From JAYYZW01 sp965217605 (GTDB lineage Bacteria > Pseudomonadota > Gammaproteobacteria > Ga0077536): 64,000 bases of DNA. The notes under the pieces were generated by a model that was not told the origin of the DNA, ran no database searches, and was given only the letters and a program-made list of their open reading frames with translations. A program made the position numbers and the translations under genes. Every line of letters starts with the position of its first letter. Position 1 is the stretch's first letter. The stretch covers positions 372,001-436,000 of the forward strand of contig CBDCJB010000001.1 of the NCBI GenBank assembly GCA_965217605.1, written 5' to 3'. Below are positions 33,565-42,669 of the stretch, piece by piece.

Positions 33565-34722
33565 ATGATCAACTGCATCATCGGTACGCGCGCTCAGCTC
33601 ATCAAAATGGCGCCGGTGCTGCTGGCTTTGGAGCGCGATGCGACACCGTACCGCCTGCTGTTTACAGGTCAACATGCAACGACCATGCAGGCTTTACTCG
33701 ATGAGTTCGGAGTTCGAACGGCGCCTGTCGCGCTCTACGACGGCGCTGAGATCACCGGCGTCGCACAGATGGGGCGGTGGTTCTTGAAAATGCTGTGGAG
33801 AACGCGGCGCGGGTCGGGCGAATCGCTCGAGTGTCCGCCACACGAACGTAGTTGCGCGCTCATTCACGGCGACACCGTATCCACATTGCTCGGAGCCTTG
33901 ATGGGACGCTTCGCGCACTGCGATGTGGTTCATGCCGAAGCCGGACTCACGTCCGGAAACCTGTCCGAACCGTTTCCCGAAGAAATGACCCGCCGCCTGG
34001 TGTTTCGCCTCACGGATCTGGCGTTCTGTCCCGGACCATGGGCCATGGGCAATATGCACCGGTTTCGCGCGCGGCTCGTTGATACGGGGGCGAATACGAT
34101 CGTCGACGCGGTGCGCGAGGCTATGCTTCGCTTTGACGAAGCTGAGGTTGAGGTACCGGAAACTGCCTATGCCGTCGTGTCGTTGCACCGGTTCGAGAAT
34201 ATCTTCAAGAGCGAGCGCTTCACATTCATTATCGAAGCGTTGGAACGCATCGCGGCTAAAGTCCGGCTTGCGTTCGTTCTGCACCCCGCAACACGCAAAC
34301 AAGCTGAAAAATTCGGGTTGTTGGAACGCCTCGAACACAACGAATCCATCAGCCTTTATCCGCGCATGACCTATATCCCGTTTTTGAAATTAATCTCGCG
34401 AAGTGCCTTCGTCATTACCGATGGTGGTAGCAATCAGGAGGAACTGTCGTATCTGGCCGTCCCAACACTGCTCATGCGCGGGACAACGGAACGCCAAGAG
34501 GGATTGGACGATACCGTCGTGCTCGCCCGTTACGACGATGAAGTCATCGAGCGATTCGTCGACGACGCGCTGGCCGAATCAAAGCGCGCGGCGCTCGAGC
34601 TAGGTGAGCAGCGACCGTCCGAGATCATCGCGCACGAACTCAGGGCGAACTATGGGAAAGAGGACAAGAGTTCGATCATCGACCGAGAAATTCAGGCGTG
34701 CGTTTCTCGAAAAAGGCGTTGA
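33565..34722 (+). CDS. UDP-N-acetylglucosamine 2-epimerase-like protein
   Basis: 385-residue GT-B-fold enzyme related to WecB/MnaA, which interconverts UDP-GlcNAc and UDP-ManNAc for surface polysaccharides. MINCIIGTRAQLIKMAPVLL is the N-terminal signature, HGDTVSTLLGALMG and HAEAGLTSGN the core motifs, EEMTRRLVFRLTDLAFCP the next, and DGGSNQEELSYLAVPTLLMR with TTERQEGL the C-terminal nucleotide site. The ATG at 33565 is preferred to TTG 33541 because it starts the conserved strand. The 3' end overlaps the convergent enoyl-CoA hydratase gene by 47 bases. It is not near other polysaccharide genes. Confidence 0.82.
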   Translation: MINCIIGTRAQLIKMAPVLLALERDATPYRLLFTGQHATTMQALLDEFGVRTAPVALYDGAEITGVAQMGRWFLKMLWRTRRGSGESLECPPHERSCALIHGDTVSTLLGALMGRFAHCDVVHAEAGLTSGNLSEPFPEEMTRRLVFRLTDLAFCPGPWAMGNMHRFRARLVDTGANTIVDAVREAMLRFDEAEVEVPETAYAVVSLHRFENIFKSERFTFIIEALERIAAKVRLAFVLHPATRKQAEKFGLLERLEHNESISLYPRMTYIPFLKLISRSAFVITDGGSNQEELSYLAVPTLLMRGTTERQEGLDDTVVLARYDDEVIERFVDDALAESKRAALELGEQRPSEIIAHELRANYGKEDKSSIIDREIQACVSRKRR

Positions 34723-35476
34723 CGGCTTCCTTGTGATCCTCTGTATTCTGCAGGATCACCTGTAGCGCCGCTGACTGCTCCATGATGGCATCAAAGCTCG
34801 CCATCGCGCCGTCGCGCATCAGTTTCTTGGTCATGCGCAAGGCCTGCGGCGGTTGCACGCAGATGCGTTCGGCCAATGCCTGGGCGGCATTCATGAGTTC
34901 ATCGTTTGGGACGACCTCCGACACGAGGCCCCATTCACATGCCGTCTTGGCGTCGATCACATCCGCGGTATAAAACAGCTGCGCGGCGCGCGACCAGCCG
35001 ATGTGGCGCGGCAGAAGCCATGCGCCGCCGTCGCCAGGCAAGAGGCCGAGCTTGAGAAAGGTCGCGCCGAATTTGGCGGACTCAGCGGCGATTCGGATAT
35101 CACACAAGGACGCCACGTCGTTGCCGAGCCCGATGGCCGGGCCGTTGATCGCGCCGACCATCGGTACCTCGATATCCCACAGCGAGCGGATGATGCGATG
35201 AATGCTGTCACGGTAATGATCGTGCAGTTCGAGTTCGCTGCCGCCAAAGTCTCCGCTGCGCTCGCGCATCCCTTTGAGATCGCCACCGGCGGAGAACGCC
35301 TTGCCGGCGCCTGTCATGATCACACAGCGCAACGCCTTGTCACCATTGATCTCGGTAGCGGCTGCTTCAAACAACGCACCGTCGCCGCTGCGACCCAATG
35401 GGTTGCGTGCGTCCGGGCGGTTGATCGTCAGGCGTGCAATCGCGCCGTCCTTTTCCAATAGCAAATCGTTACTCAT
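34676..35476 (-). CDS. enoyl-CoA hydratase/isomerase family protein
   Basis: 266-residue crotonase. The oxyanion-hole segments are AFSAGGDLKGM and INGPAIGLGNDVASLCDIRI, and the late ALRMTKKLMRDG block is typical. At the position of the usual second catalytic glutamate the sequence has LGLLPGDGGAWLLPRHIG, with aspartate in place of Glu, so isomerase or other crotonase chemistry is possible. Start ATG 35476 is chosen over the longer frame to 35593, which overlaps the upstream ACAD gene. It is the last gene of the leftward operon from 41.8 kb. Confidence 0.88.
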   Translation of the reverse strand: MSNDLLLEKDGAIARLTINRPDARNPLGRSGDGALFEAAATEINGDKALRCVIMTGAGKAFSAGGDLKGMRERSGDFGGSELELHDHYRDSIHRIIRSLWDIEVPMVGAINGPAIGLGNDVASLCDIRIAAESAKFGATFLKLGLLPGDGGAWLLPRHIGWSRAAQLFYTADVIDAKTACEWGLVSEVVPNDELMNAAQALAERICVQPPQALRMTKKLMRDGAMASFDAIMEQSAALQVILQNTEDHKEAVNAFFEKRTPEFLGR

Positions 35477-35495
35477 CGCAGATACCGCCTTGAAG

Positions 35496-36518
35496 TTATC
35501 CTGTGATCGTGCTCCAAATCTTCTCGCCGCCGTCCTCGCACGCGATACGACCGAGATATTCACCCCATTCACCCGCGCCGCCGAACTCCGCACGCCAGGC
35601 CCATAGTTTTCGCGTCAGGAAATGCAGTCCATATTCGTAGGTGAATCCTATCGCGCCGTGTACCTGATGCGAGAGACGCGTCAGTTTCTCGACCGCTTCG
35701 CTGGCGCGGCATTTCGCGGCGGCGATTTCGAATCGCGCATTGCGGCCGTTCGCGGCAATGCCGCTGCGGTCGACCGCTTCGAACGCGGCGATGGCGATCG
35801 CATCGACCGAGGCCATGGTACCGGCGAGGTCCGCCAGATGATGTTGAATGGCCTGGAATCGCGACAGGGTGCGGCCGAACTGTTCGCGTTCGCAGGCGTA
35901 GTCGACGGCGAGCTCGAGGCAGGCTGCCCCGGCGCCGGCGATCTGGGCAGCGCGGCACATCGCGCCGAGCCAGTGCACGGCATCGGGCGGCAGCTCGATC
36001 GGGTACCGGGCGTCGATTGCCAATGGGGCTTGAAATGTGTCGCGGGGATCGAGCCCGAGGTTATGGGCCTCGTCGCACGCGCTGTTTCGAATGGAGCCGA
36101 CGATGAGCTCGGTGCCGGCGCCGGAATCGCTAAGGCCGATCAAGTAATCCGCATGCCGTCCCCACGGTATGCTGACGGATCCGTCGATCCGCGCCTTCCC
36201 AATGAGCCCGGGAACGCCGTCCGGCAGCGTACAACGCGCCTGCCGGGCGAGCCACGCAGCGATGATGGATTCGGGTACGGGCAGTGGCACCGCATGCCGT
36301 CCACAGGCGCGGATGATCGGAAAAGCGTCGGCCCACATACCGCCCACGCCGCCCGCGGCTTCGTCGGTGAGCACCAGATGGATGCCTTGATCGACGACCT
36401 GCCGCCACAGATCTTCCGGCCACCCGCTTTCTTCGATACGGGTCAAGGCTTCCCAATCGAGCTGATCGGCGAACAGACGCGTTACGCTCTCTTCGAGGAT
36501 GTGTCTGAGCTCGTTCAC
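35496..36518 (-). CDS. acyl-CoA dehydrogenase-like subunit (divergent)
   Basis: 340-residue acyl-CoA dehydrogenase with a short and divergent N-terminal domain. The C-terminal helical domain is clear: CEREQFGRTLSRFQAIQHHLADL and LSHQVHGAIGFTYEYGLHFLTR. The canonical flavin-binding EPxxGSD block is not present. Such short members pair with a full-length subunit to form alpha2beta2 ACADs in steroid and terpenoid degradation. Here the start overlaps the stop of the neighbouring full-length ACAD by 4 bases, the arrangement expected for such a heteromer. The heteromer itself is inferred. Confidence 0.85.
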   Translation of the reverse strand: MNELRHILEESVTRLFADQLDWEALTRIEESGWPEDLWRQVVDQGIHLVLTDEAAGGVGGMWADAFPIIRACGRHAVPLPVPESIIAAWLARQARCTLPDGVPGLIGKARIDGSVSIPWGRHADYLIGLSDSGAGTELIVGSIRNSACDEAHNLGLDPRDTFQAPLAIDARYPIELPPDAVHWLGAMCRAAQIAGAGAACLELAVDYACEREQFGRTLSRFQAIQHHLADLAGTMASVDAIAIAAFEAVDRSGIAANGRNARFEIAAAKCRASEAVEKLTRLSHQVHGAIGFTYEYGLHFLTRKLWAWRAEFGGAGEWGEYLGRIACEDGGEKIWSTITG

Positions 36519-37675
36519 CGCACGCCCAAGCCTTTGGCGATGATGCCGCGCATGATCTCGGGCGTGCCGCCGCGCAGGGAAAACGACGGCGCGAGTTGGG
36601 TTAGATTACCGAGCACCTGCTGGTAATCGATACCATGGCCTGCGAGGGTCGGCTCGAGCGCGCATAATTCCTGCGCGAGACCCGGCAGTCCCTGTTCGAA
36701 CTGACAACCGAGATCCTTGACGATCGAGGCGGCGAGCGCGGGATCCTGACCTTCGTGCAGGAGCCCCGCAATGCTCAGCGACATGTTGCGCAGCGTCGTG
36801 ACCCAAGCGATCTGGGAGCCGATGCGAGCCATGGTCGCGGACGAGGCATCCGCCTTGATGACGTCGATCAACTTCGTCAACAGCACCATGCACGACAAGT
36901 AACGTTCCGGCCCGCTGCGTTCGAATGCGAGCTCTTCGGTGACCTGCTTCCAGCCCCGGCCTTCCTCGCCAACCAGCGCGTCCGCAGGCAGCACGGCGTT
37001 CTCGAATGACACTTCGTTGAAATGTCGCCCACCAACGAGATCCTTGATCGGCCGCGGTGTGATCCCGTCCGCCTTGCTCATATCGATGAGGAACTGCGAT
37101 AAGCCCGCGTGCTTGCTGTCACTGCTGCTATCAGTACGGAACAACGCGATCATGTAGTGCGCGCGGTGGGCGTGGGTGGTCCAGATCTTGGTTCCATTCA
37201 CGACCCAGCCGTCGGACGTGCGTTCGGCGCGGGTACGCAGGGACGCCAAGTCCGAGCCGGAATTCGGTTCGCTCATGCCGATGCAGAAGCATGCTTCGCC
37301 TGCCGTGATCTTGGGGATGATCTCGTGCTTCTGCGCCTCCGTGCCGTAGCGCGCGATCAGCGGACCGCTCTGTCGGTCGGCGACCCAGTGAAAACCCGTC
37401 GGCGCACCGGCGGCTAGACACTCTTCCACCACGACGTAACGCTCGAAGGCCGTACGTCCGTGGCCGCCGTAAGCCTCGGGCAACGTCATGCCCAGCCACC
37501 CGCGCGCCCCGAGCTTCGCGCTGAATTCGGGATCGAACGCGTTCCAGCTATTACTCAAGTGCACGGGCGGGTATGACGCAAGCTCCGCACGCAGAAACTC
37601 GCGCACCTCGCCGCGCAATGCTTCCAGCGAAGCCGGCAGCTCGTAAGGCTCGAACCTCAGTTTCTCAGCCAACAT
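36515..37675 (-). CDS. acyl-CoA dehydrogenase
   Basis: 386-residue acyl-CoA dehydrogenase. GMSEPNSGSDLASLRTRAER is the flavin/substrate motif and KIWTTHAHRAHYMIALFRTD follows. The C-terminus reads SFSLRGGTPEIMRGIIAKGLG, where medium-chain enzymes have the catalytic glutamate (xEGT); Gly replaces Glu, as in the subfamilies that place the base elsewhere. Probably the FAD-binding partner of the short subunit encoded next. It is preceded by the APH-like kinase gene 14 bases upstream in the operon. Confidence 0.92.
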   Translation of the reverse strand: MLAEKLRFEPYELPASLEALRGEVREFLRAELASYPPVHLSNSWNAFDPEFSAKLGARGWLGMTLPEAYGGHGRTAFERYVVVEECLAAGAPTGFHWVADRQSGPLIARYGTEAQKHEIIPKITAGEACFCIGMSEPNSGSDLASLRTRAERTSDGWVVNGTKIWTTHAHRAHYMIALFRTDSSSDSKHAGLSQFLIDMSKADGITPRPIKDLVGGRHFNEVSFENAVLPADALVGEEGRGWKQVTEELAFERSGPERYLSCMVLLTKLIDVIKADASSATMARIGSQIAWVTTLRNMSLSIAGLLHEGQDPALAASIVKDLGCQFEQGLPGLAQELCALEPTLAGHGIDYQQVLGNLTQLAPSFSLRGGTPEIMRGIIAKGLGVR

Positions 37676-37689
37676 CGGTTTTGTTGTCC

Positions 37690-38754
37690 TCAGGCCTGGT
37701 CGGCGTACGACCAGGCGCGTTCCGCGAAGCGCTCGACGATATCCGTCGATTTGGGCGCTTCAGTGCTTGCCGCGGTACCGTCCTGCACCCGTTTGATGAT
37801 CCCCTGATAAATACACGCAAACCGCCATACGGCGCAGGCGCGATAGAAATCGAGATGGGGGATTTCGTCGATACCGCGCAGTTCGCAATACCGCGCGATG
37901 TACTGTTCTTCCGTGGGAATTCCGAGTGTCGGCAGATCGAGCCCTTCGAGACTGCTGACACGTTCGTCGATGGCGGGAATGATCCAAGGCCCCAGATGAA
38001 AGGCGAAATCACCCAGAGGGTGGCCAAGGGTGCTCAACTCCCAATCGAGCACCGCAGTCACGCGCACCTCGCTGGGATGGAGGATCATATTGTCCATGCG
38101 GTAATCACCGTGGATCACAGATACGTCCTGCGACTTAGGAATATGCTCCGGCAACCAGGCGTTTAGCCGATCCATCAGCGGGATCTTGCTGGTTTCCGAC
38201 GCGACGTAGGTCTTGGACCAGCGATGGATCTGGCGCGCCATGTAATCGGTGGTCTTGCCGAAGCCCTCCAGTCCGATTTCGGCGTAATCGATCGACTGTA
38301 GATGCGCCAAAGTCTGCACGATGGCGTCATAAATTGCGGTGCGTTCCGTCGGTGATTGTTCCGGTAAGGACATGTCCCAATGAATCCGGCCCTCGACCAT
38401 CTCCATGACGTAGAACATCGTGCCAACGACACGCTCGTCCTCGCACAGGATGTAGGTTTTCGGCACCGGGAACCCGGTCGGATGGAGTTGATGCATGACG
38501 CGATATTCGCGGTCGACCGCGTGCGCCGAGGGCAGCAGGTTCCCGGGTGGTTTACGCCTCAATACGTATTTGGCGTTCGGCGTGACGAGTTGGTAGGTGG
38601 GATTCGACTGTCCCCCCTTGAACTCGCGTACTTCCAGAGGACCGGTGTAACCATCGATGTGATCGGCGAGGTAGCGATCGAGCTTGTCGACGTCGAAGCG
38701 CAAGCGTTCCTGCACTGGCTTGGTGCCGGCAAATTTTTCTTGTCGCGCACTCAT
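37690..38754 (-). CDS. APH-family phosphotransferase (ACAD10/11 kinase-like)
   Basis: 354-residue protein of the aminoglycoside phosphotransferase/choline kinase fold. The catalytic loop is SVIHGDYRMDNMILHPSE and the metal motif LDWELSTLGHPLGD. FKGGQSNPTYQLVTPNAKYVLRRKPPG is the P-loop-like N-lobe typical of the group fused to human ACAD10/ACAD11. In the mammalian enzymes this domain phosphorylates 4-hydroxyacyl-CoA so that the ACAD domain can act; the neighbouring ACAD genes make an analogous role plausible here. That role is an inference. Its stop shares one base with the CoA-transferase... start order: the CoA-transferase gene is upstream and ends at 38754. Confidence 0.9.
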   Translation of the reverse strand: MSARQEKFAGTKPVQERLRFDVDKLDRYLADHIDGYTGPLEVREFKGGQSNPTYQLVTPNAKYVLRRKPPGNLLPSAHAVDREYRVMHQLHPTGFPVPKTYILCEDERVVGTMFYVMEMVEGRIHWDMSLPEQSPTERTAIYDAIVQTLAHLQSIDYAEIGLEGFGKTTDYMARQIHRWSKTYVASETSKIPLMDRLNAWLPEHIPKSQDVSVIHGDYRMDNMILHPSEVRVTAVLDWELSTLGHPLGDFAFHLGPWIIPAIDERVSSLEGLDLPTLGIPTEEQYIARYCELRGIDEIPHLDFYRACAVWRFACIYQGIIKRVQDGTAASTEAPKSTDIVERFAERAWSYADQA

Positions 38755-39980
38755 CAGTTGGTGTGCTCGCCCTGCGCCACCACACCCTGATCGTGCAACC
38801 GCCCGATCGCGCCGCTGTCAAGGCCCAATACGTCGGCGAGGATCTCGTCGGTGTGTTGGCCGAGGCGCGGCGCCGGTTGCGGTGTCGCGCGCCCGAAGCG
38901 CGACGAATGCATGGCGTGGCCGGGGACCGGGTAGGTACCGATGCCCGGTTGCTCGATGGACGCGAACATCGGATTGTCCTCGGAACAATCCGGATCGTTT
39001 AACACCAGTTCGCGCACCGACTGGTATTTGTCCCAACAGATCCCACATTCGTCGAAGATCTGCGCGGCGCGCGCCAATGGCATTCCCGCGATCCACGGCT
39101 CGATCAAGGCGCAGATCTCTTCGCGCGCGCGGAAGCGATCGCCCTCCGTGTTGAGATCGAGCCCGAGCCGATCGGCCAGTGCGTCGACGTCCGCGGTAAG
39201 GCCCGCGGCTTCCAATAAACCCCGCCACTGTTTCGGCGTGATGGCGATCAACATCACCCGTTCACCGGAGGCGGTGACGAAATCACGGCCGAGCGCGCCG
39301 TACAGGTAATTGCCGTGTCGTGCGCGTTGTTCATCGTTGATCGAGACTTCGCCGATGTAACCGAGGGCCCCCGTCGCCGCGAGCGCGACGTCGGCCAGCG
39401 CGAGTTTAATCTGCTGCCCTTCACCGGTCAGGCGGCGGTGCCGTTCCGCTATGAGCAGGTCGATCGCAGCGAGGTAGGCGGTGGCGATGTCCCAGGCCGG
39501 CAGTACGTGATTGACCGGGCGGTCGTCGTCTGCGGGCCCGGTGATGTAGGGAAATCCGACCTTGGCGTTCACGGTGTAATCGAGCGCCGTGCCGCCGTGC
39601 CGGTCGCCAATGATTTCATGCTGGATCAAGTCGGGGCGCTTGGCGCTCAGGCATTCGTATGCGAGCCAACCGCGTGCGGGCAGGTTGGTGGAGAAAATGC
39701 CGCCGTGCTCACCCCCGGCGCAGATCAAATCCGCGATAATCTCCCGGCCGGCGTCGGACTTGAGGTCGACCGCGATCGAGCGCTTGCCCTTGTTCATTTC
39801 CGCCCAATAGATGCTGGTGTTGTCCGCGGTCACCGGCCAGCGGTGGTAATCCAGGCCGCCACCGATCTGATCGAAGCGGATCACATCGGCGCCAAACTGC
39901 GCGAGCGTCATGCCGCACATCGGCGCGGCGATGAAGGCCGAACCTTCGACGATGCGTAAGCCGTGCAAAATGGGCTGCAT
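38754..39980 (-). CDS. CaiB/BaiF family CoA-transferase
   Basis: 408-residue family III CoA-transferase. The catalytic aspartate is in HVLPAWDIATAYL, and FIAAPMCGMTLAQFGADVIRFDQIGGGLD is the N-terminal CoA/substrate segment, with GKRSIAVDLKSDAGREI following. The sequence is more divergent than the copies at 17.5 and 46.9 kb. It lies in the middle of the leftward operon, between MaoC (20 bases) and the APH-like kinase (one-base overlap), so it should load CoA onto an acid intermediate of that pathway. Confidence 0.9.
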   Translation of the reverse strand: MQPILHGLRIVEGSAFIAAPMCGMTLAQFGADVIRFDQIGGGLDYHRWPVTADNTSIYWAEMNKGKRSIAVDLKSDAGREIIADLICAGGEHGGIFSTNLPARGWLAYECLSAKRPDLIQHEIIGDRHGGTALDYTVNAKVGFPYITGPADDDRPVNHVLPAWDIATAYLAAIDLLIAERHRRLTGEGQQIKLALADVALAATGALGYIGEVSINDEQRARHGNYLYGALGRDFVTASGERVMLIAITPKQWRGLLEAAGLTADVDALADRLGLDLNTEGDRFRAREEICALIEPWIAGMPLARAAQIFDECGICWDKYQSVRELVLNDPDCSEDNPMFASIEQPGIGTYPVPGHAMHSSRFGRATPQPAPRLGQHTDEILADVLGLDSGAIGRLHDQGVVAQGEHTN

Positions 39981-40000
39981 GGGATCGCGGCGGTATTCGG

Positions 40001-40855
40001 TCAGCCGTGGATGCGAGCGCTGCCGTTGTTCAACACAACGACGTCCCGTTCGATAGCCGAGCTGCGAAAGTTCAGGGAGTCGCCGTCGCGCCAGATCTCC
40101 GTGCGCAAGGTTTCGCCGGGTAGAAACGGGGCGGAAAAACGCACCTGCATCGACTCGAGGCGGCCGGCTTCATAATCGCAGCAACTGCGTACCAGCGCGT
40201 GCATCGCCACGCCCATGGTGCAACGGCCGTGCAATATCGGGCGTTCAAACCCGGCATTGGACGCGATCTTGGGATCCGCATGCAGGGGATTCATGTCGCC
40301 GCACAAGCGATACAACAGTGCGGACTGAGGTAGCGTGGGCAAATCACAAACGTGGTCGGGTTCGCGGTCCGGCGGTCCGGGCATGCGTTCCCGCACCTTA
40401 CTCGGTCCGCCGAAGCCGCCGTCGCCGCGCGCTAGGGTGTTGGAGATCACCGTCGCGATGGCTTTGCCCTGTACATCGCGCAACTCCTTGCGCAGATAAA
40501 CGAAGCAGCCTTTTTCCGCGCCGCGATCCACGACTTCTTCCACCACCGTTTCGCCGCAAAGGGTGCCTGCCGCCGGCAGGGGCGCGTGGATCTCTACCGT
40601 TTCTTCGGCATGCAACACTTTTTGCCACTGGAAGCCGTATTCCGGTCGCTTCATCCAGAATCCCGGATAAGCGATGACCATCGCCAGCGTCGGCAAGGCC
40701 TCGAGATCGTCTTCGTAGACGTAGCGGAGCTGTTTTTCATCGACCGGATCGGCGCCGAAACCGAGCGCAAGGGCATAGAGGATGGTGTCCTCTTTGGTGT
40801 AGGTCGCGTCTTGCTGGTCGATGGTTTGACCCGCGAGTTTGCTGTGGTCGTTCAC
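40001..40855 (-). CDS. MaoC-family hydratase (type 2 enoyl-CoA hydratase-like)
   Basis: 284-residue double hot-dog hydratase. DTILYALALGFGADP is the N-terminal signature of eukaryotic-type MFE-2 hydratase 2 proteins, and the catalytic motif is in YRLCGDMNPLHADPKIASNAGF, with Asp and His for water addition, followed by PILHGRCTMGVAMHAL. The start is GTG 40855, overlapping the SDR stop (TAGTG); the longer frame to 40957 lies in the SDR gene. Together with the SDR it recreates the dehydrogenase-hydratase pair of peroxisomal multifunctional enzyme 2 as two separate coupled genes. Confidence 0.9.
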   Translation of the reverse strand: MNDHSKLAGQTIDQQDATYTKEDTILYALALGFGADPVDEKQLRYVYEDDLEALPTLAMVIAYPGFWMKRPEYGFQWQKVLHAEETVEIHAPLPAAGTLCGETVVEEVVDRGAEKGCFVYLRKELRDVQGKAIATVISNTLARGDGGFGGPSKVRERMPGPPDREPDHVCDLPTLPQSALLYRLCGDMNPLHADPKIASNAGFERPILHGRCTMGVAMHALVRSCCDYEAGRLESMQVRFSAPFLPGETLRTEIWRDGDSLNFRSSAIERDVVVLNNGSARIHG

Positions 40856-41766
40856 TAGATCGGATCCCAGGGCCACACGTCCTGGGAGCGATCGAGTGCG
40901 TAGAAATCGGCTTCGAGGGCCGGAATTACGCGCTCGGCAATCGACTCTGCCGTCCAACCCTCGCCGCTATGCGCCGAGCGCAGCGGTCGATTCTGCCCCA
41001 TCAGGAAGATCTCGTTCTGGCGTACCGCGAAGATCTGTCCCGTGACCGCGCTCGCCAGATCCGAGCACAAGAAAATTGCCATCGGCGCGATCTTGTCGGG
41101 CGTCATCGACTTCATGCGTTCGACGCGCTGTTTCTGCACTTCGTCGGTGATCGGGATCGTGCCGATCATACGCGTCCAAGCGAATGGTGCTATGCAGTTG
41201 GACCGGACGTTGTACCGTTGTAAATCGAGTGCAATGCTTTTCGACAACGCACAAATGCCGAGCTTGGCGGCCGCGTAGTTCGCCTGGCCCAAATTCCCGA
41301 TGAGCCCCGACGTCGAGGTCATGTGTACGTAGGCGCCGGTCTCACGTTCACGGAAATGGGTCGCCGCCGCACGGCTGACGTAAAAACTGCCGTTGAGGTG
41401 CACATCGATAACTGCCTGCCACTCTTCAATGCTCATCTTGTGGAACATGCGGTCACGCAATATTCCGGCGTTGTTGACGACGGCGTCGAGTTGACCGAAG
41501 CGTTCGATGGCGTCGCCGACCATCTGCTCTGCGTCTTCGAAGCGGGCGACACTGCCGTGATTGGCGTGCGCATCGCCCCCGCCGGCTTTGATCTCCGCGA
41601 CGACTTCTTCGGCCGGCGTGCCTTCGATGTCACTGCCGTCAGTGCTCGCACCGAGGTCGTTGACGACGACCTTCGCTCCGGCGCCCGCCATCGCCAGCGA
41701 AAAATCTCTGCCGATGCCCCGTCCACCACCGGTAACGAGAACGACCTTGCCATCCAAGATCCCCAT
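40855..41766 (-). CDS. SDR, MFE-2/17beta-HSD4-like hydroxyacyl-CoA dehydrogenase
   Basis: 303-residue short-chain dehydrogenase. TGGGRGIGRDF is the cofactor motif, NNAGILRDRMFHKMSIEEWQ follows, and the active site is TSTSGLIGNLGQANYAAAK. The NDLGAS block and the extended C-terminal part (to WPWDPI) resemble the dehydrogenase domain of multifunctional enzyme 2 rather than FabG. It is the first gene of the leftward operon; start ATG 41766 (with GGAGATAAGAAC upstream on that strand) is preferred to the longer frame to 41856. A 111-base divergent region separates it from cofE. Confidence 0.9.
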   Translation of the reverse strand: MGILDGKVVLVTGGGRGIGRDFSLAMAGAGAKVVVNDLGASTDGSDIEGTPAEEVVAEIKAGGGDAHANHGSVARFEDAEQMVGDAIERFGQLDAVVNNAGILRDRMFHKMSIEEWQAVIDVHLNGSFYVSRAAATHFRERETGAYVHMTSTSGLIGNLGQANYAAAKLGICALSKSIALDLQRYNVRSNCIAPFAWTRMIGTIPITDEVQKQRVERMKSMTPDKIAPMAIFLCSDLASAVTGQIFAVRQNEIFLMGQNRPLRSAHSGEGWTAESIAERVIPALEADFYALDRSQDVWPWDPI

Positions 41767-41877
41767 GTTCTTATCTCCCAAGGTTTGCGGAAACGATGTT
41801 ACTCGATCCCGACTACGCGCGAAATTCGAGCGCTTGCTGCCCGCCGCCACGTTCAAATCTGCTACATTGCGCGCGCT
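41767..41877. promoter_or_regulatory. divergent promoter region between acyl-CoA operon and F420 genes
   Basis: 111 bases between two divergent operons, so both promoters must lie here. I see no clear palindrome or consensus -35/-10 pair that I would commit to. The placement means the degradation operon and F420 synthesis could be co-regulated. Confidence 0.4.
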
Positions 41878-42639
41878 ATGTCAGCGATAACGGTATCGAC
41901 TTTGAGCGGGATCCCGCTGATTGCTGCAGGCGACGACGTCGCGAGCATCATTCTCAAAGCAGCGAGCAAAAACGGCGTGGAATTCCGGGACGGCGATATC
42001 CTCGTCATCGCGCAAAAGATCATCTCTAAAGCCGAGTGGCAGCTCATTCCCTTGAGCAAAGTCACGCCAAGCACCGAAGCGCTAAAACTAGCGGAGGAAA
42101 CCGAAAAAGATCCGCGTCTCGTGCAACTCATTTTGGACGAATCGACCGACGTGTTGCGGCAAAAGCCAGGCGTTATCATCGTTCGTCACCGGCTCGGTCA
42201 CGTAGGCGCGAACGCGGGCGTCGATCAGTCGAATATCGAACACGGTGATGACGAAGCGGCGCTCTTATTGCCGCGCAAACCCGACGCATCTGCAGCACGA
42301 GTGCATGCGGCTTGCAAGGAATCGACGGGTAAGCACGTCGGTATCATTATCGCCGACAGCATGAATCGGCCGTGGCGCCTGGGCACCGTGGGTTGTGCCA
42401 TTGGATGCGCCGGTGTGCAGGTGCTGGATGATCTGCGTGGGCGCACCGATATGTTCGGGCGCGAACTCAAGATCGCGATGGTCAATCGCGTGGATTCAAT
42501 TGCGGCCACGGCCACTTTGATGATGGGCGAATCGATCGAACGCACGCCGGTGGCGCTGGTGCGCGGCTTGCCGTTGCCAATATCCGCGGGAACGGCGGCC
42601 GATATCATGCGACCGCTGGAAGACGACTTGTTCAATTGA
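41878..42639 (+). CDS. cofE: coenzyme F420-0:L-glutamate ligase
   Basis: 253-residue GTP-dependent ligase that adds gamma-linked glutamate residues to F420-0. Conserved blocks are LSGIPLIAAGDDVASIIL, GDILVIAQKIISKAE, VIIVRHRLGHVGANAGVDQSN, IIIADSMNRPWRLGTVGCAIG and FGRELKIAMVNRVDSIAA, all typical of CofE/FbiB ligase domains. It is a stand-alone ligase without the C-terminal FMN reductase domain of mycobacterial FbiB. The ATG at 41878 is chosen; the open frame extends far upstream across the divergent promoter but is non-coding there. First gene of the F420 cluster. Confidence 0.93.
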   Translation: MSAITVSTLSGIPLIAAGDDVASIILKAASKNGVEFRDGDILVIAQKIISKAEWQLIPLSKVTPSTEALKLAEETEKDPRLVQLILDESTDVLRQKPGVIIVRHRLGHVGANAGVDQSNIEHGDDEAALLLPRKPDASAARVHAACKESTGKHVGIIIADSMNRPWRLGTVGCAIGCAGVQVLDDLRGRTDMFGRELKIAMVNRVDSIAATATLMMGESIERTPVALVRGLPLPISAGTAADIMRPLEDDLFN

Positions 42640-42669
42640 GTCAACGTTAGTTTTTCAAGTACAAGCGAT

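Noticed and set aside
41323..41877. Upstream extension of cofE to 438 codons
   Set aside because: The extension crosses the divergent promoter and runs antisense to the SDR gene; the CofE fold begins at 41878.
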